A stretch of 52,238 nt of DNA from an uncultured Hyphomicrobiales bacterium (GCA_903861645.1 CAIOVE010000058.1:1-52238); one strand, 5' to 3'. Shown: positions 17,287 to 26,624, counted from the first letter of the stretch. Notes: generated by a model from the sequence alone, not told the origin. Made by a program: numbers and translations.

Positions 17287-19389
17287 CTAACCGGCGCGGA
17301 GCAGGCGGGCCGCCTCCTCCCGTTCGAACAGATAGAGGAGGGCGCGCAACGCCGCCCCGCGCTCGCTCCGCAACTCCGGGTCGTCGCGAAGGATATTCGC
17401 CGCCTCCTCCCGCGCCCGGGGCAGCAGGTCCGCGTGGACGGCGAGGTCCGCGAGCCGAAATCCGGGCGTGCCCGACTGCCGCGCCCCCAGAACCTCGCCC
17501 TCGCCTCGAAGCTTGAGGTCTTCCTCGGCGATCCGAAAGCCGTCTTCTGTCTCCCGCATGATGGCGAGCCGGGCGGCTGCGACTTCCCCGAGGGGGGCTC
17601 GGTAGAGCAGCAGACAGGAGGACTTGCCCGATCCCCGGCCAACCCGTCCGCGCAACTGATGGAGCTGCGCCAGGCCAAAACGCTCGGCGTGTTCAATGAC
17701 CATGATCGTCGCGTTGGGCACGTCCACGCCGACCTCGATCACCGTGGTCGCGACCAGAATGGATGTTTCGCCACGTGAAAAGGCTTCCATCGCCGCGTCC
17801 TTGTCGGCGCCCTTCATCTGGCCATGCACGAGGCCGACCCGGTCGCCGAAAATCCGCTGGAGGTCCGCGTGGCGGTCATGCGCGGCGGAAAGGTCGAGTT
17901 CCTCGTTCTCGGCCACCAGCGGGCAGACCCAATAGACCTGCGCGCCCGCCGCCGTCGCGCGCTTGACCGCCTCGATGAGGTCGCCAATTCGCTCCAGCGG
18001 CATGGCGCGGGTATCGATGGGCTGCCGCCCGGCGGGCTTTTCGCGCAGGGTCGAAACGTCCATGTCGCCGAAATAAGTCAGCACCAGCGTGCGAGGGATC
18101 GGTGTCGCGGTCATCACGAGAATGTCCACCGCCGCGCCTTTTTCGCCCAGCGCGAGGCGCTGGTGCACGCCGAAGCGGTGCTGTTCGTCGACCACGGCCA
18201 GCGCCAGGTCGGCGAAGCGCACCTCTTCCTGAAACAGCGCGTGGGTGCCGATGAGAATGTCGATGTCGCCCGCCGCTAGTTCGGCCAGGGTCCGGCGTCG
18301 CTTCGCCGCCGTGTCGCGACCCGTGAGCAGGGCCATGCGCAGGCCGGCGGTCGCGCCGAGCGGGCCGAGCCGTTCGTAATGCTGGCGGGCGAGGATTTCC
18401 GTGGGGGCCATCAGGGCCGCCTGCCGCCCGGCTTCCACGGCGGTCGCCATGGCCAGCAGCGCCACCAGCGTCTTGCCTGAACCGACATCGCCCTGCAACA
18501 GGCGCAGCATGCGCTTGTCGTCCGCCATGTCCGAGCGGATTTCCGCCAACGCGGCGGTTTGCGCGTTGGTTGGCGAAAAAGGCAGTCCGGTCAGTATCTT
18601 GCCGGCGATGACGCCATCGCCTCGCGTGCCGCGGCCGCGCTCGTCGCGCATCCGGGCGCGCACCATCATCAGGGCGAGCTGGCTCGCCAGCAGTTCGTCG
18701 AAGGCGAGCCTGATCCGCGCGGGCGCGTCGGGCGCGATGTCCGCCGGCGCCTCGGGGCCATGCAATCGCGCCAGCGCCGCGGCGAAGTTGGGCGACGCCC
18801 GTAATTTGAGATCGACCGGGTCGCGCCATTCCGGCAGGGCGGGCAGGCGCTTCAGCGCCTCCTGCGCCGCGCGCGCGACATTGCGCTGATAAAGCCCCTC
18901 GGTCAGGCCATAGACCGGCTCGACGGGCGGCAGGCGGGCCAGCCCCGTCGCGTCCAGCACCTTGTCCGGATGGGTCATCTGGAGATGGCCCTCGTAAAGT
19001 TCCAGCCGGCCGGAAATCCATCTGACCTCGCCGACGGGCAGGGATTTCTGGATCCAGTCCACGTTGGAATGGAAGAACACGAGTTGCAGGTCGCCCGTGT
19101 CGTCCTCGACGAGCACGCGATAAGGGCCCTTCGCGTAGCGGCCCGAGGGCGGTCGATGCTCCACCACCCGCGCCTCGAGCAGAACGACCTGATCCCGGGG
19201 GGCCTCGCTGATTTTCGGGCGCTCGCGACGGTCGATTGTCGCATGAGGCAGATGGAACAGAATATCGATCAGCCGCGCGCCGGCCGCGCCGCGCTCCAGC
19301 AGGCGGTCGAACTGCTTGCCGGTCTTCGGCCCGACGCCGGGCAGCGAGGCGATCGGCGAGAACAGCGGATTGAGGATCGCGGGACGCAT
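17287..19389 (-). CDS. recG: ATP-dependent DNA helicase RecG
   Basis: RecG remodels stalled replication forks and Holliday junctions. The 700-residue protein has the N-terminal wedge/OB-fold domain (about 50-170) followed by the two helicase domains. Walker A is GDVGSGKT (300-307), the DExH box is DEQH (401-404) in VVDEQHRFGVHQR, then motif III SATPIPRTL (here TATPIPRTL) and motifs V-VI with VGVDVPNATIMVIEHAERFGLAQLHQLRGRVGR (key residues Q-L-R-G-R-V-G-R). The end is the TRG/zinc-free C-terminal region ending RLLRAG. The ATG at 19389 gives the usual N-terminus MRPAILNPLF. It stands alone on the minus strand and is divergent from the Crp/Fnr gene. Confidence 0.96.
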   Translation of the reverse strand: MRPAILNPLFSPIASLPGVGPKTGKQFDRLLERGAAGARLIDILFHLPHATIDRRERPKISEAPRDQVVLLEARVVEHRPPSGRYAKGPYRVLVEDDTGDLQLVFFHSNVDWIQKSLPVGEVRWISGRLELYEGHLQMTHPDKVLDATGLARLPPVEPVYGLTEGLYQRNVARAAQEALKRLPALPEWRDPVDLKLRASPNFAAALARLHGPEAPADIAPDAPARIRLAFDELLASQLALMMVRARMRDERGRGTRGDGVIAGKILTGLPFSPTNAQTAALAEIRSDMADDKRMLRLLQGDVGSGKTLVALLAMATAVEAGRQAALMAPTEILARQHYERLGPLGATAGLRMALLTGRDTAAKRRRTLAELAAGDIDILIGTHALFQEEVRFADLALAVVDEQHRFGVHQRLALGEKGAAVDILVMTATPIPRTLVLTYFGDMDVSTLREKPAGRQPIDTRAMPLERIGDLIEAVKRATAAGAQVYWVCPLVAENEELDLSAAHDRHADLQRIFGDRVGLVHGQMKGADKDAAMEAFSRGETSILVATTVIEVGVDVPNATIMVIEHAERFGLAQLHQLRGRVGRGSGKSSCLLLYRAPLGEVAAARLAIMRETEDGFRIAEEDLKLRGEGEVLGARQSGTPGFRLADLAVHADLLPRAREEAANILRDDPELRSERGAALRALLYLFEREEAARLLRAG

Positions 19390-19491
19390 CCGCTTCGTTT
19401 AGTCGCGGGGCCGCGCGCGTACAAGGCGGGAACATCGACGGCAAGGCTTGCGCTCGCTCAAGGCGGCGGGCCTCGTCTGGCGTCATTCCAC

Positions 19492-19510
19492 CCCCATTGG
19501 TCCAGTGGGG
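19492..19510 (+). promoter_or_regulatory. Palindrome immediately upstream of the Crp/Fnr gene
   Basis: CCCCATTGG-T-CCAGTGGGG is a 19-bp palindrome with one mismatched pair. It ends 5 bases before a possible GTG start (19516) and 23 bases before the ATG at 19534. Its right arm supplies the GGGG that could serve as a ribosome site for the GTG. It could be an operator or a translational hairpin; it does not fit the FNR consensus TTGAT-N4-ATCAA. Confidence 0.4.
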
Positions 19511-19533
19511 TCGCCGTGGTTTGCCAAGCCGAC

Positions 19534-20247
19534 ATGACGCTCTTGCGCCGGACGCCGCTTTTCTCGGCGCTGCGTGAGGAGGTTTTCGATCGCCTGATGG
19601 GCGCAGTCGCCGTGCAGGCCTATCGGGCGCGTCAGCCGCTTTTCCGGCAGGGCGATCCGGCCACCTGCATGTTTGTCGTGCTGGACGGCTGGGTGAAGTA
19701 TTTCCATCTCAACAGGAGCGGGTTGGAGACGGTGATCGACGTCGTCTCCACGGGGCGCTCTTTCGGCGAAACGCTCGCGCCGGTCGGCGGCGTTTACGAG
19801 GGCTCGGCCGACGCCGCCACGCCCGCCCGCGTCGCGCGCTTGCCCGCGGGCGCGTTGCGCGAGGCCTTGACCGACTCGCGCGAAATGGTCGACGCGGTCT
19901 TGCGCCTGAGCAACGACTGGGCGACCTCGCTGATCCGCACGTTTCAGCGGTTTCACCATCAGGGCATCGACGAGCGGCTCGCGCGCCTGATCCTGTCGCT
20001 TTCGCCCGAGCGCGAGGGGCGCTCATGTTTTCCGTTGCCCTACGCCAAAAGCCTGATCGCCGACCAGCTCGGCGTCGACAAGGCGACGATCTCGCGCAGT
20101 TTTCGACGTCTGCGGGAACTTGGCGTCATCGTCGACAAGCGCGATGTCGCGATCGAGAATGTTGGCCGCCTTGAGCGCGAACTTGCGCCGGGGCGCGGCG
20201 CGTCGACCCCCCCGGCGCGCGCCGCGCGAAATGTCGCGCCCATCTGA
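19534..20247 (+). CDS. Crp/Fnr family transcriptional regulator
   Basis: A 237-residue regulator with an N-terminal cyclic-nucleotide-binding-like beta-roll (about 5-120: LFRQGDPATCMFVVLDGWVKYF, key GxxA-like loop at FGETLAPVGG) and a C-terminal Crp-type winged helix (about 150-220) with recognition helix DKATISRSFRRLRELGVI. The four-cysteine pattern of oxygen-sensing FNR is absent, and no classical cAMP pocket RxS is evident, so the ligand is unknown. The ATG at 19534 lacks a clear ribosome site; an in-frame GTG at 19516 is an alternative, preceded by GGGG. A palindrome lies just upstream. The Rieske oxygenase gene follows 85 bp downstream on the same strand and may be a target. Confidence 0.88.
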   Translation: MTLLRRTPLFSALREEVFDRLMGAVAVQAYRARQPLFRQGDPATCMFVVLDGWVKYFHLNRSGLETVIDVVSTGRSFGETLAPVGGVYEGSADAATPARVARLPAGALREALTDSREMVDAVLRLSNDWATSLIRTFQRFHHQGIDERLARLILSLSPEREGRSCFPLPYAKSLIADQLGVDKATISRSFRRLRELGVIVDKRDVAIENVGRLERELAPGRGASTPPARAARNVAPI

Positions 20248-20332
20248 ATATTTCCGTCGACGGCGGGACGCGCTATGGTGAACCCATCAACCGCGCTCGC
20301 CGCGCCAATTCATTCTGGAGGAAGACCCGGCC

Positions 20333-21583
20333 ATGCTCACCGCCGAACAAAACCGGATGCTGACCGAGGTCGGGCCCGACAAGCCGATGGGCAAGTTGCT
20401 GCGTCGCTACTGGATTCCCTTCGCCGGCGCGAGCGAGCTGGAAAAAACGTCGACGAAGGCCGTGCGCCTGCTTGGCGAGGATCTCGTCGTCTATCGCGAT
20501 CTCGACGGCAACTACGGCCTCATTGATCGCCATTGTCCGCACCGTCGCGCCGATCTTTCCTATGGCTTTGTCGAAAAGTGCGGCCTGCGCTGCAATTACC
20601 ATGGCTGGCTGATGAACCACCACGGCGACGTGATGGAAATGCCCTATGACGACACGGCGCACCCGCAACAGAACCTGAAAAGCAAGGTGAAAGTGAAATC
20701 TTATCCGGTGCGCGAATGCGCCGGACTGCTCTTCGCCTACATGGGCCCGGCGCCGGTTCCCGAACTGCCGGTGTGGGCGCCCTTCACCTGGAAGGGCGGC
20801 TTCCGCCAGATCGTCAAGTCGGACATTCCCTGCAACTGGTTCCAGTGTCAGGAAAACTCCTGCGATCCCGTGCATTTCGAATGGATGCACGACAACTGGA
20901 GCCAGCGCCTCAACGACAGTTTCAACTATTCGACCAAGCATTTGCAGGTCGCCTTCGACGAGGTCGAATATGGCCACGCCTACCGCCGCATTCGCGAGGG
21001 GCAGGAGGAGAACAGCCCGCTGTGGACGATCGGTCGCCTCGCGCTCTGGCCGATCGGCTTCTACCTCGGCGAGCACTTCGAGTGGCGCGTGCCCGTCGAC
21101 GACGAGAACACGCTGAGCATCGCGTGGTTCCACGACCAGCCGCCGAAGGACGCCGGCCCCATCGAGCAAAAAAGCGTGCCCGTGTGGGAGAGCCCCATTC
21201 GCGACGCGGATGGCCGCTGGATCACCAGCCACGTCATCAATCAGGACATCGTCGCCTGGGTGGGGCAGGGCGTCATCGCCGACCGCACGAAGGAGTTTCT
21301 GGCGGCCAGCGATCGCGGCATCATCATGATGCGCAAGCGCTACTTCGACGACATGAAGCGGATTGAAGAAGGCAAGGATCCCAAGGGCGTCATTCGCGAT
21401 CCCGAACTCGCCAAATGCGTGCCGCTGGCGCTGGTCGGCCGCACCACCGGCATGGGCGACCTGAGCATGGAGGAGTGGAAAAAACACCCCTTCCTCAAGA
21501 ACAAGCTCATCGACCATCGCCACTGCGCGGGGCAACCGGCGGACATTCGCCGGCAGTATCTGGCGGCGATGGGCTTCGCCTGA
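20333..21583 (+). CDS. Rieske non-haem iron oxygenase, alpha subunit
   Basis: A 416-residue ring-hydroxylating-type oxygenase subunit. The N-terminal Rieske 2Fe-2S centre has C68-x-H70 and C87-x-x-H90. The catalytic mononuclear iron site shows E174-N-S-C-D178-P-V-H181-F-E-W-M-H186, where D178 is the bridging Asp and H181/H186 are ligands. Length and order resemble phthalate 4,5-dioxygenase and related demethylases, but the substrate cannot be assigned. No reductase or ferredoxin gene is adjacent, so electrons must come from an enzyme encoded elsewhere. A GGAGGAAG ribosome site precedes the ATG. The regulator upstream may control it (inference). Confidence 0.9.
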   Translation: MLTAEQNRMLTEVGPDKPMGKLLRRYWIPFAGASELEKTSTKAVRLLGEDLVVYRDLDGNYGLIDRHCPHRRADLSYGFVEKCGLRCNYHGWLMNHHGDVMEMPYDDTAHPQQNLKSKVKVKSYPVRECAGLLFAYMGPAPVPELPVWAPFTWKGGFRQIVKSDIPCNWFQCQENSCDPVHFEWMHDNWSQRLNDSFNYSTKHLQVAFDEVEYGHAYRRIREGQEENSPLWTIGRLALWPIGFYLGEHFEWRVPVDDENTLSIAWFHDQPPKDAGPIEQKSVPVWESPIRDADGRWITSHVINQDIVAWVGQGVIADRTKEFLAASDRGIIMMRKRYFDDMKRIEEGKDPKGVIRDPELAKCVPLALVGRTTGMGDLSMEEWKKHPFLKNKLIDHRHCAGQPADIRRQYLAAMGFA

Positions 21584-21599
21584 GGGCTGCGACGGCGCG

Positions 21600-22568
21600 C
21601 TACTCCATTTCGAGGTGGCGCGCCTTCACCACCGCCGACCATTTGGCGATGTCCTTTTTCATGTAGTCGCCGAATTCGGCCGGGCTCATCGGCATGGGGT
21701 CGAGCGCCTCGCCCGACAGTTTCTCGGCGAGTTCCGGCGCGCCGAGTTGCGCGTTGATCTCGCGGTTGAGCCGCGTCACGATATCGGCGGGCATGCCGGG
21801 CGGACCGACGATTCCATACCACTGCACGCCGTCGAAGCCGGGATAGCCAAGCTCCTCGAGCGTCGGGACATTCGGCAGCAACCGATGGCGGCGCGCGCCG
21901 GTGACGGCGAGCGGGCGCAGCTTGCCCGCGTTGATCTGCGGTAGCGCGGCGGCGAGGCCCGGCAACATGGCGTGGGTATGGCCCGCCAGCACGTCGAAAA
22001 TCGCCGGCGTGATGCCGCGATAGGGCACATGCGCCAGCGTGATTCCCGTCGCCTCCTTGAATTGCTCCATCGCCAGATGGGTCAGCGTGCCCGGCCCCGA
22101 GGTGCCGTAACTGAGTTCGCCCGCGTGCGCCTTCGCGTAGGCGACGAATTCCGCCACCGTGGCGACCGGCAGGCCCGGCGTCACCACGAGAATATTGGGC
22201 GTGCCGCCGACCATCGCGATGGGCGTGAACCCGTTGATGGCGTCATAGGGCACCTTGCGCACGGCGGGATTGGTGCCGTGCGTGCCGACATAGCCGACCA
22301 TCAGCGTATAGCCGTCGGGCGCGGCGCGGGTCGTCATCTGCGAGGCGATGATGCCGCCGCCGCCGCTCTGGTTGTCGACGATGACGGGTTGCCCCAACGC
22401 CTGCGCGAGCCTGTCGCCGATGGTGCGCGCGACGAGATCGACGCCGCCCCCCGGCGCGACGGGCGCGATGATGCGAATGGGTTTCGACGGCCAGATTTCC
22501 TGCGCGCCGGCCCATGGCGCGCAAAAAGCCGCCGCCCCGCCCGCGATCAAAAGCCGCCTGCCGATCAT
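21600..22568 (-). CDS. Bug family tripartite tricarboxylate transporter substrate-binding protein
   Basis: A 322-residue periplasmic binding protein of the Bug/TctC family. The signal peptide is MIGRRLLIAGGAAAFCAPWAGAQ; after it come the family motifs WPSKPIRIIAPVAPGGGVDLVAR, LGQPVIVDNQSGGGG, and later VPYRGITPAIFDVLAGH and VPTLEELGYPGFD. These proteins bind carboxylates or aromatic acids with a conserved pair of loops. No TctA/TctB permease genes are adjacent, which is frequent for the many orphan Bug proteins. The ATG at 22568 has a strong GGGGGAG site. It converges on the Rieske oxygenase gene with 16 bp between, and is divergent from sdhE. Confidence 0.9.
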   Translation of the reverse strand: MIGRRLLIAGGAAAFCAPWAGAQEIWPSKPIRIIAPVAPGGGVDLVARTIGDRLAQALGQPVIVDNQSGGGGIIASQMTTRAAPDGYTLMVGYVGTHGTNPAVRKVPYDAINGFTPIAMVGGTPNILVVTPGLPVATVAEFVAYAKAHAGELSYGTSGPGTLTHLAMEQFKEATGITLAHVPYRGITPAIFDVLAGHTHAMLPGLAAALPQINAGKLRPLAVTGARRHRLLPNVPTLEELGYPGFDGVQWYGIVGPPGMPADIVTRLNREINAQLGAPELAEKLSGEALDPMPMSPAEFGDYMKKDIAKWSAVVKARHLEME

Positions 22569-22785
22569 GTCCGTCTCCCCCTCGCCGCCCCGCGAACGGC
22601 GCGCGCGTTGATCGCGAAAATCGTTCATCCCGGCCTGCGGCGCAAGGCTGGGGCGATCGGTCCAATCTTCGCCTGACAAGGCCGGCGATATGCCCTATAT
22701 CCGCGTCCGATCAACCCGCCGCCGGCCCCAAAAGCCGTCGCGCGGGCGTTTTCGCGTTTTTGTCGCCAAAGGCGAGGCCCAGACC

Positions 22786-23082
22786 ATGCCCGAATCCACG
22801 CTTTCCAGCGCCAACCTCGATCCGCGCCGTCGGCGCATTCTCATGCGCGCGTGGCGGCGCGGCATGCGCGAGATGGATTACGTGATGGGCGGTTTCGCCG
22901 ACGCGCATCTGCCAACCCTCGACGAGGCCGAGCTTGATCAGTTCGAGGCGCTGCTGGAGCCACCGGATCGCGACGTGTTGATGTGGCTGACCGGCGAGGC
23001 GCCGACGCCCGACGAATACATGACGCCGCTGTTCCGCAAGCTGAAGGCGTTCCACACCCATTCCAGCCCGATCAATATCTGA
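22786..23082 (+). CDS. sdhE: FAD assembly factor SdhE (succinate dehydrogenase assembly factor 2)
   Basis: SdhE promotes covalent attachment of FAD to the flavoprotein subunit of succinate dehydrogenase. The 98-residue protein carries the hallmark RG-x-x-E motif in RRGMREMDYVMGGFAD, followed by the helical bundle with FEALLEPPDRDVLMWLTGEAPTP. The start at 22786 has GGCGAGG upstream; the reading frame is open further 5' to 22690 but lacks resemblance. One base separates its stop from the mfd start, so the two are co-transcribed. The sdhE-mfd or recG-sdhE-mfd neighbourhood is common in alphaproteobacteria. Confidence 0.93.
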   Translation: MPESTLSSANLDPRRRRILMRAWRRGMREMDYVMGGFADAHLPTLDEAELDQFEALLEPPDRDVLMWLTGEAPTPDEYMTPLFRKLKAFHTHSSPINI

Positions 23083-23083
23083 C

Positions 23084-26000
23084 ATGAGCGATTTCAAGCG
23101 CGCCATCGCGGCCATCGGCGCCGGCAAGTCATTGACGCTAGCGCGCGCGCCGGACGGGTTCGACGCGCTTGTCGTCGCCGACCTCGCGCGCGCCTTGGCC
23201 AAGGGCGCGCTTGATCGTTCCGTCGCGCTCGTGCACGTGGCGCGCGATGGCCAGCGCTCGCGCGCCTTCATGGAGGCGCTCGCGTTTTTCGCGCCCGAGG
23301 TCGAGGCGCTGGAGTTGCCCGCGTGGGACTGCCAGCCCTACGATCGCGTGTCGCCCAACGCCGGCATCGCCGCGCGGCGCATGACGGCGCTGTCGCGGCT
23401 TGCGCGCACGCGCTCGTCGCTGGAGCGGCCGCGCGTTCTCTGCGTGACGATCAACGGCATGACGCAACGCGTGCCGCCGCGCGCATGGGTGGAGACGGAA
23501 AGTTTTTCCGCGGCGCCGGGCAACGCGCTGACCATGAACGATCTGTCGGCGTGGCTTGAAACAAACGGCTTCCTGCGCTCGTCGACCGTGCGCGAAGCCG
23601 GCGAATACGCCGTGCGCGGCGGCATTCTCGATCTGTTTCCGCCGGGCGCCGCGGAACCCATGCGCCTCGATTTCTTCGGCGACACGCTGGAATCCATCCG
23701 TTCCTTCGATCCCGAGAGCCAGCGCAGCCTGACGCAATTGCGCGCGCTCGATCTCGTGCCGATGAGCGAGGTGACGCTGACCTCGCAGACGATGAAACGC
23801 TTCCGCCAGTCCTATGTCGCCGAGTTCGGCGGGCATATACACGGCGATCAACTCTACGAAACCATCAGCGAGGGTCGCCGCCATCCGGGCATGGAGCATT
23901 GGCTGCCGCTGTTTCATGGCGGCGCCGACACGCTGTTTGATTATATCGGCGCCGCGCCCGTGGTGCTCGACGCGCAGGCCGACGAGGTGGCCGCCGAACG
24001 CTTCGCGCAGGTTCAGGATTATTACGCCGCGCGTAAGCAGGAATATGATCGCGACCACGCGGGCGCGGCCTACAAGCCGTTGCCGCCCGGCGCGCTGTAT
24101 CTGACCGCCGAGGACTGGGCGGCGCGGCTCGCCAAAACACCCGTGGCGCGCTTCACGCCTTTCGCGCGGCCCGACGGCGGCGATCTCGTCATCGATTGCG
24201 GCGCGCGCGCCGGTCGCGATTTCTCGCCCGAGCGCGGACGCGAGGGCGTCAACGTGTTTGAGTCCGCGGTCGAGCACGTGCAGGCGTTGCGCGCCGACGG
24301 CAAGCGCGTCGTCGTCGCCGCCTGGTCGGATGGCTCGCGCGAGCGTCTGGGCAGCGTTCTCGCCGATCATGGGCTGAAGAACGCGCTGCCGATCTCCGCC
24401 TATTCGCACGCGCTCGCGCATGGGCGAGGCGTCATTAGTCTGGCCGTCATGGGTCTTGAACACGGCTTCGAGACCGACGATCTCGCCATCATCGGCGAGC
24501 AGGACATTCTGGGCGACCGGCTCGCGACCACGCGCCGCAAGCAGCGCCGCGCGGCGGACTTCCTGTCCGAGGTCGCGGCCCTGTCGGCCGGCGATCTCGT
24601 TGTGCATGTCGATCACGGCATCGGGCGTTTCATCGGCCTGCGCACCATCGAGGCCGCGGGCGCGCCGCACGATTGTCTCGAACTGCATTACGCCGGCGGC
24701 GACAAGCTGTTCCTGCCGGTGGAAAACCTCGAACTGCTCTCGCGCTACGGCTCGGAGGACACCGAGGCCGCGCTCGACAAGCTCGGCGGCGCGGGCTGGC
24801 AGAACCGCCGCGCGCGGATGAAGAACCGCATCCGCGAGATCGCGCAACAATTGATCAAGATCGCCGCCGCGCGCCAGTTGCGCGAGGCGCCGCGGCTCAT
24901 TCCTCCCGAGCATCTCTACACCGAATTCTGCGCCCGATTTCCGTGGCAGGAGACGGAGGATCAGCAGGGCGCCATCGACGCGACGCTCGACGACATGGCC
25001 GCGGGGCGACCCATGGATCGCCTCGTTTGCGGCGACGTCGGCTTCGGCAAGACCGAGGTGGCGCTGCGCGCCGCATTCGCCGCCGCGCTCAATGGCAAGC
25101 AGGTCGCCGTCGTCGCGCCGACGACGCTGCTCGCGCGCCAGCACGCGAAAAATTTCCGCGAGCGTTTCGCCGGATTGCCTGTGAATGTCGCGCATATGTC
25201 GCGCATGGTGACCAACGCCGATCTCAAGGCGGCGCGGCAGGGCCTCGAGGATGGCACGGTCGACATCGTCGTCGGCACGCACGCCATTCTCGGCAAGCTG
25301 GTCAAGTTCAAGGACCTCGGCCTCGTTGTGGTCGACGAGGAGCAGCACTTCGGCGTGTCGCACAAGGAACGCCTGAAGGATCTGCGCGCCGAGGTGCACG
25401 TGCTGACGCTTTCGGCGACGCCGATTCCGCGCACCATGCAGCTCGCGCTGACCGGCGTGCGCGAACTCTCGATCATCGCGACGCCGCCCGTCGATCGCCT
25501 CGCCGTGCGCACGTTCATCACGCCGTTCGACGAATTGTCGGTGCGCGAGGCGCTGCTGCGCGAGCGTTATCGCGGCGGCCAGAGTTTTTATGTCTGCCCG
25601 CGCATCGAGGATCTCGACGAGGCGGCGGCCTTCCTGCGCAAGAACGTGCCCGAGGCGAAATTCGTTGTCGCGCATGGGCAATTGTCCTCGACGGAACTCG
25701 AGGATCGCATGTCGGCCTTCTGCGAGGGCAAATACGATATCCTCGTCTCCACGGCGATCGTCGAATCCGGTCTGGATATTCCCACCGCCAATACGATGAT
25801 CGTGCATCGCGCCGACATGTTCGGCCTCGCGCAATTGTATCAGTTGCGCGGCCGCGTCGGACGTTCCAAGACGCGCGCCTACGCGCTCTTCACCGTGCCG
25901 GCGAAAAAGGCCATCACGCCGCAGGCTGAAAAACGCCTGAAGGTGCTGCAAACCCTCGACACTTTGGGCGCGGGCTTCCAGCTCGCCAGCCACGATCTCG

Positions 26001-26608
26001 ATATTCGCGGCGCCGGCAATCTGCTTGGCGACGAACAGTCGGGCCACATCAAGGAAGTCGGCTACGAGCTGTACCAGCAGATGCTCACCGACGCGGTCGA
26101 GGCGCTGAAGGCCGGTCTCTTCGAGCCGGCGGAGGAGGCGTGGTCGCCGACCATCGTCACCGGCGCGCCCGTCACCATGCCCGAGCATTACGTGCCCGAC
26201 CTAAGCCTGCGCATGCAGCTTTATCGTCGTTTGTCGTCGTTGCAAGACGAAAGCGAAATCGAGGCCTTCGGCGTCGAGATGATCGACCGCTTCGGCCCCA
26301 TGCCCGACGAGGTGCGTCAGTTGATGCGCCTCGTGTCGGTCAAGCTTCTGTGCCGTCGCGCCCATGTCGAGAAGATCGAGGCCGGCGCGAAGGGCATCGT
26401 GATAACGTTCCGCGACAATTCCTTCGCAAATCCGCAGGGGCTCGTGAAGTTCATCGCCGAGCAGGGCAGGGACGCCCGCGTGCGCCCGGACATGAAGATC
26501 GTCTTCGCGCGCGATATTCCCGATCCGGAGGCGCGACTGGAATCATGCCGGCGCGTCATGCGCCAGTTGGTCGAGATCGCCGAGAAGGGGAAGAAGAAGG
26601 CGGCGTGA
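23084..26608 (+). CDS. mfd: Transcription-repair coupling factor
   Basis: Mfd removes RNA polymerase stalled at DNA damage and recruits UvrA. The 1174 residues cover the UvrB-like N-terminal domains (GEYAVRGGILDLFPPG near 180), the RNA-polymerase-interaction domain (DLVVHVDHGIGRFIGL near 510), and the RecG-like translocase. Walker A is GDVGFGKT (650-657) and the DEEQ box is at 751-754 (VVDEEQHFG). Then come SATPIPRTMQLAL and GLDIPTANTMIVHRADMFGLAQLYQLRGRVGRS (key Q-L-R-G-R-V-G-R), and the TRCF C-terminal domain. The ATG follows the sdhE stop by one base. The 3' end converges on the TauD-type gene within a shared hairpin. Confidence 0.96.
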   Translation: MSDFKRAIAAIGAGKSLTLARAPDGFDALVVADLARALAKGALDRSVALVHVARDGQRSRAFMEALAFFAPEVEALELPAWDCQPYDRVSPNAGIAARRMTALSRLARTRSSLERPRVLCVTINGMTQRVPPRAWVETESFSAAPGNALTMNDLSAWLETNGFLRSSTVREAGEYAVRGGILDLFPPGAAEPMRLDFFGDTLESIRSFDPESQRSLTQLRALDLVPMSEVTLTSQTMKRFRQSYVAEFGGHIHGDQLYETISEGRRHPGMEHWLPLFHGGADTLFDYIGAAPVVLDAQADEVAAERFAQVQDYYAARKQEYDRDHAGAAYKPLPPGALYLTAEDWAARLAKTPVARFTPFARPDGGDLVIDCGARAGRDFSPERGREGVNVFESAVEHVQALRADGKRVVVAAWSDGSRERLGSVLADHGLKNALPISAYSHALAHGRGVISLAVMGLEHGFETDDLAIIGEQDILGDRLATTRRKQRRAADFLSEVAALSAGDLVVHVDHGIGRFIGLRTIEAAGAPHDCLELHYAGGDKLFLPVENLELLSRYGSEDTEAALDKLGGAGWQNRRARMKNRIREIAQQLIKIAAARQLREAPRLIPPEHLYTEFCARFPWQETEDQQGAIDATLDDMAAGRPMDRLVCGDVGFGKTEVALRAAFAAALNGKQVAVVAPTTLLARQHAKNFRERFAGLPVNVAHMSRMVTNADLKAARQGLEDGTVDIVVGTHAILGKLVKFKDLGLVVVDEEQHFGVSHKERLKDLRAEVHVLTLSATPIPRTMQLALTGVRELSIIATPPVDRLAVRTFITPFDELSVREALLRERYRGGQSFYVCPRIEDLDEAAAFLRKNVPEAKFVVAHGQLSSTELEDRMSAFCEGKYDILVSTAIVESGLDIPTANTMIVHRADMFGLAQLYQLRGRVGRSKTRAYALFTVPAKKAITPQAEKRLKVLQTLDTLGAGFQLASHDLDIRGAGNLLGDEQSGHIKEVGYELYQQMLTDAVEALKAGLFEPAEEAWSPTIVTGAPVTMPEHYVPDLSLRMQLYRRLSSLQDESEIEAFGVEMIDRFGPMPDEVRQLMRLVSVKLLCRRAHVEKIEAGAKGIVITFRDNSFANPQGLVKFIAEQGRDARVRPDMKIVFARDIPDPEARLESCRRVMRQLVEIAEKGKKKAA

Positions 26609-26624
26609 GGCTAGCCCTCACGCC
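26602..26624. terminator. Shared bidirectional hairpin over two convergent stop codons
   Basis: GGCGTGAGG (26602-26610) and CCTCACGCC (26616-26624) form a 9-bp stem with a 5-base loop. The mfd TGA is in the left arm and the stop of the convergent dioxygenase is in the right arm. On the minus strand the stem is followed, after a short gap, by TTCTTCTTCCCC; on the plus strand by TTCTCG. Probably terminates both genes. Confidence 0.55.

Noticed and set aside
23138-26188. A 1016-codon open frame on the minus strand inside mfd.
   Set aside because: It mirrors the mfd codons; in this GC-rich genome third-position G/C bias keeps the antisense frame free of stops. The translation is Arg/Ala-rich and has no family resemblance.
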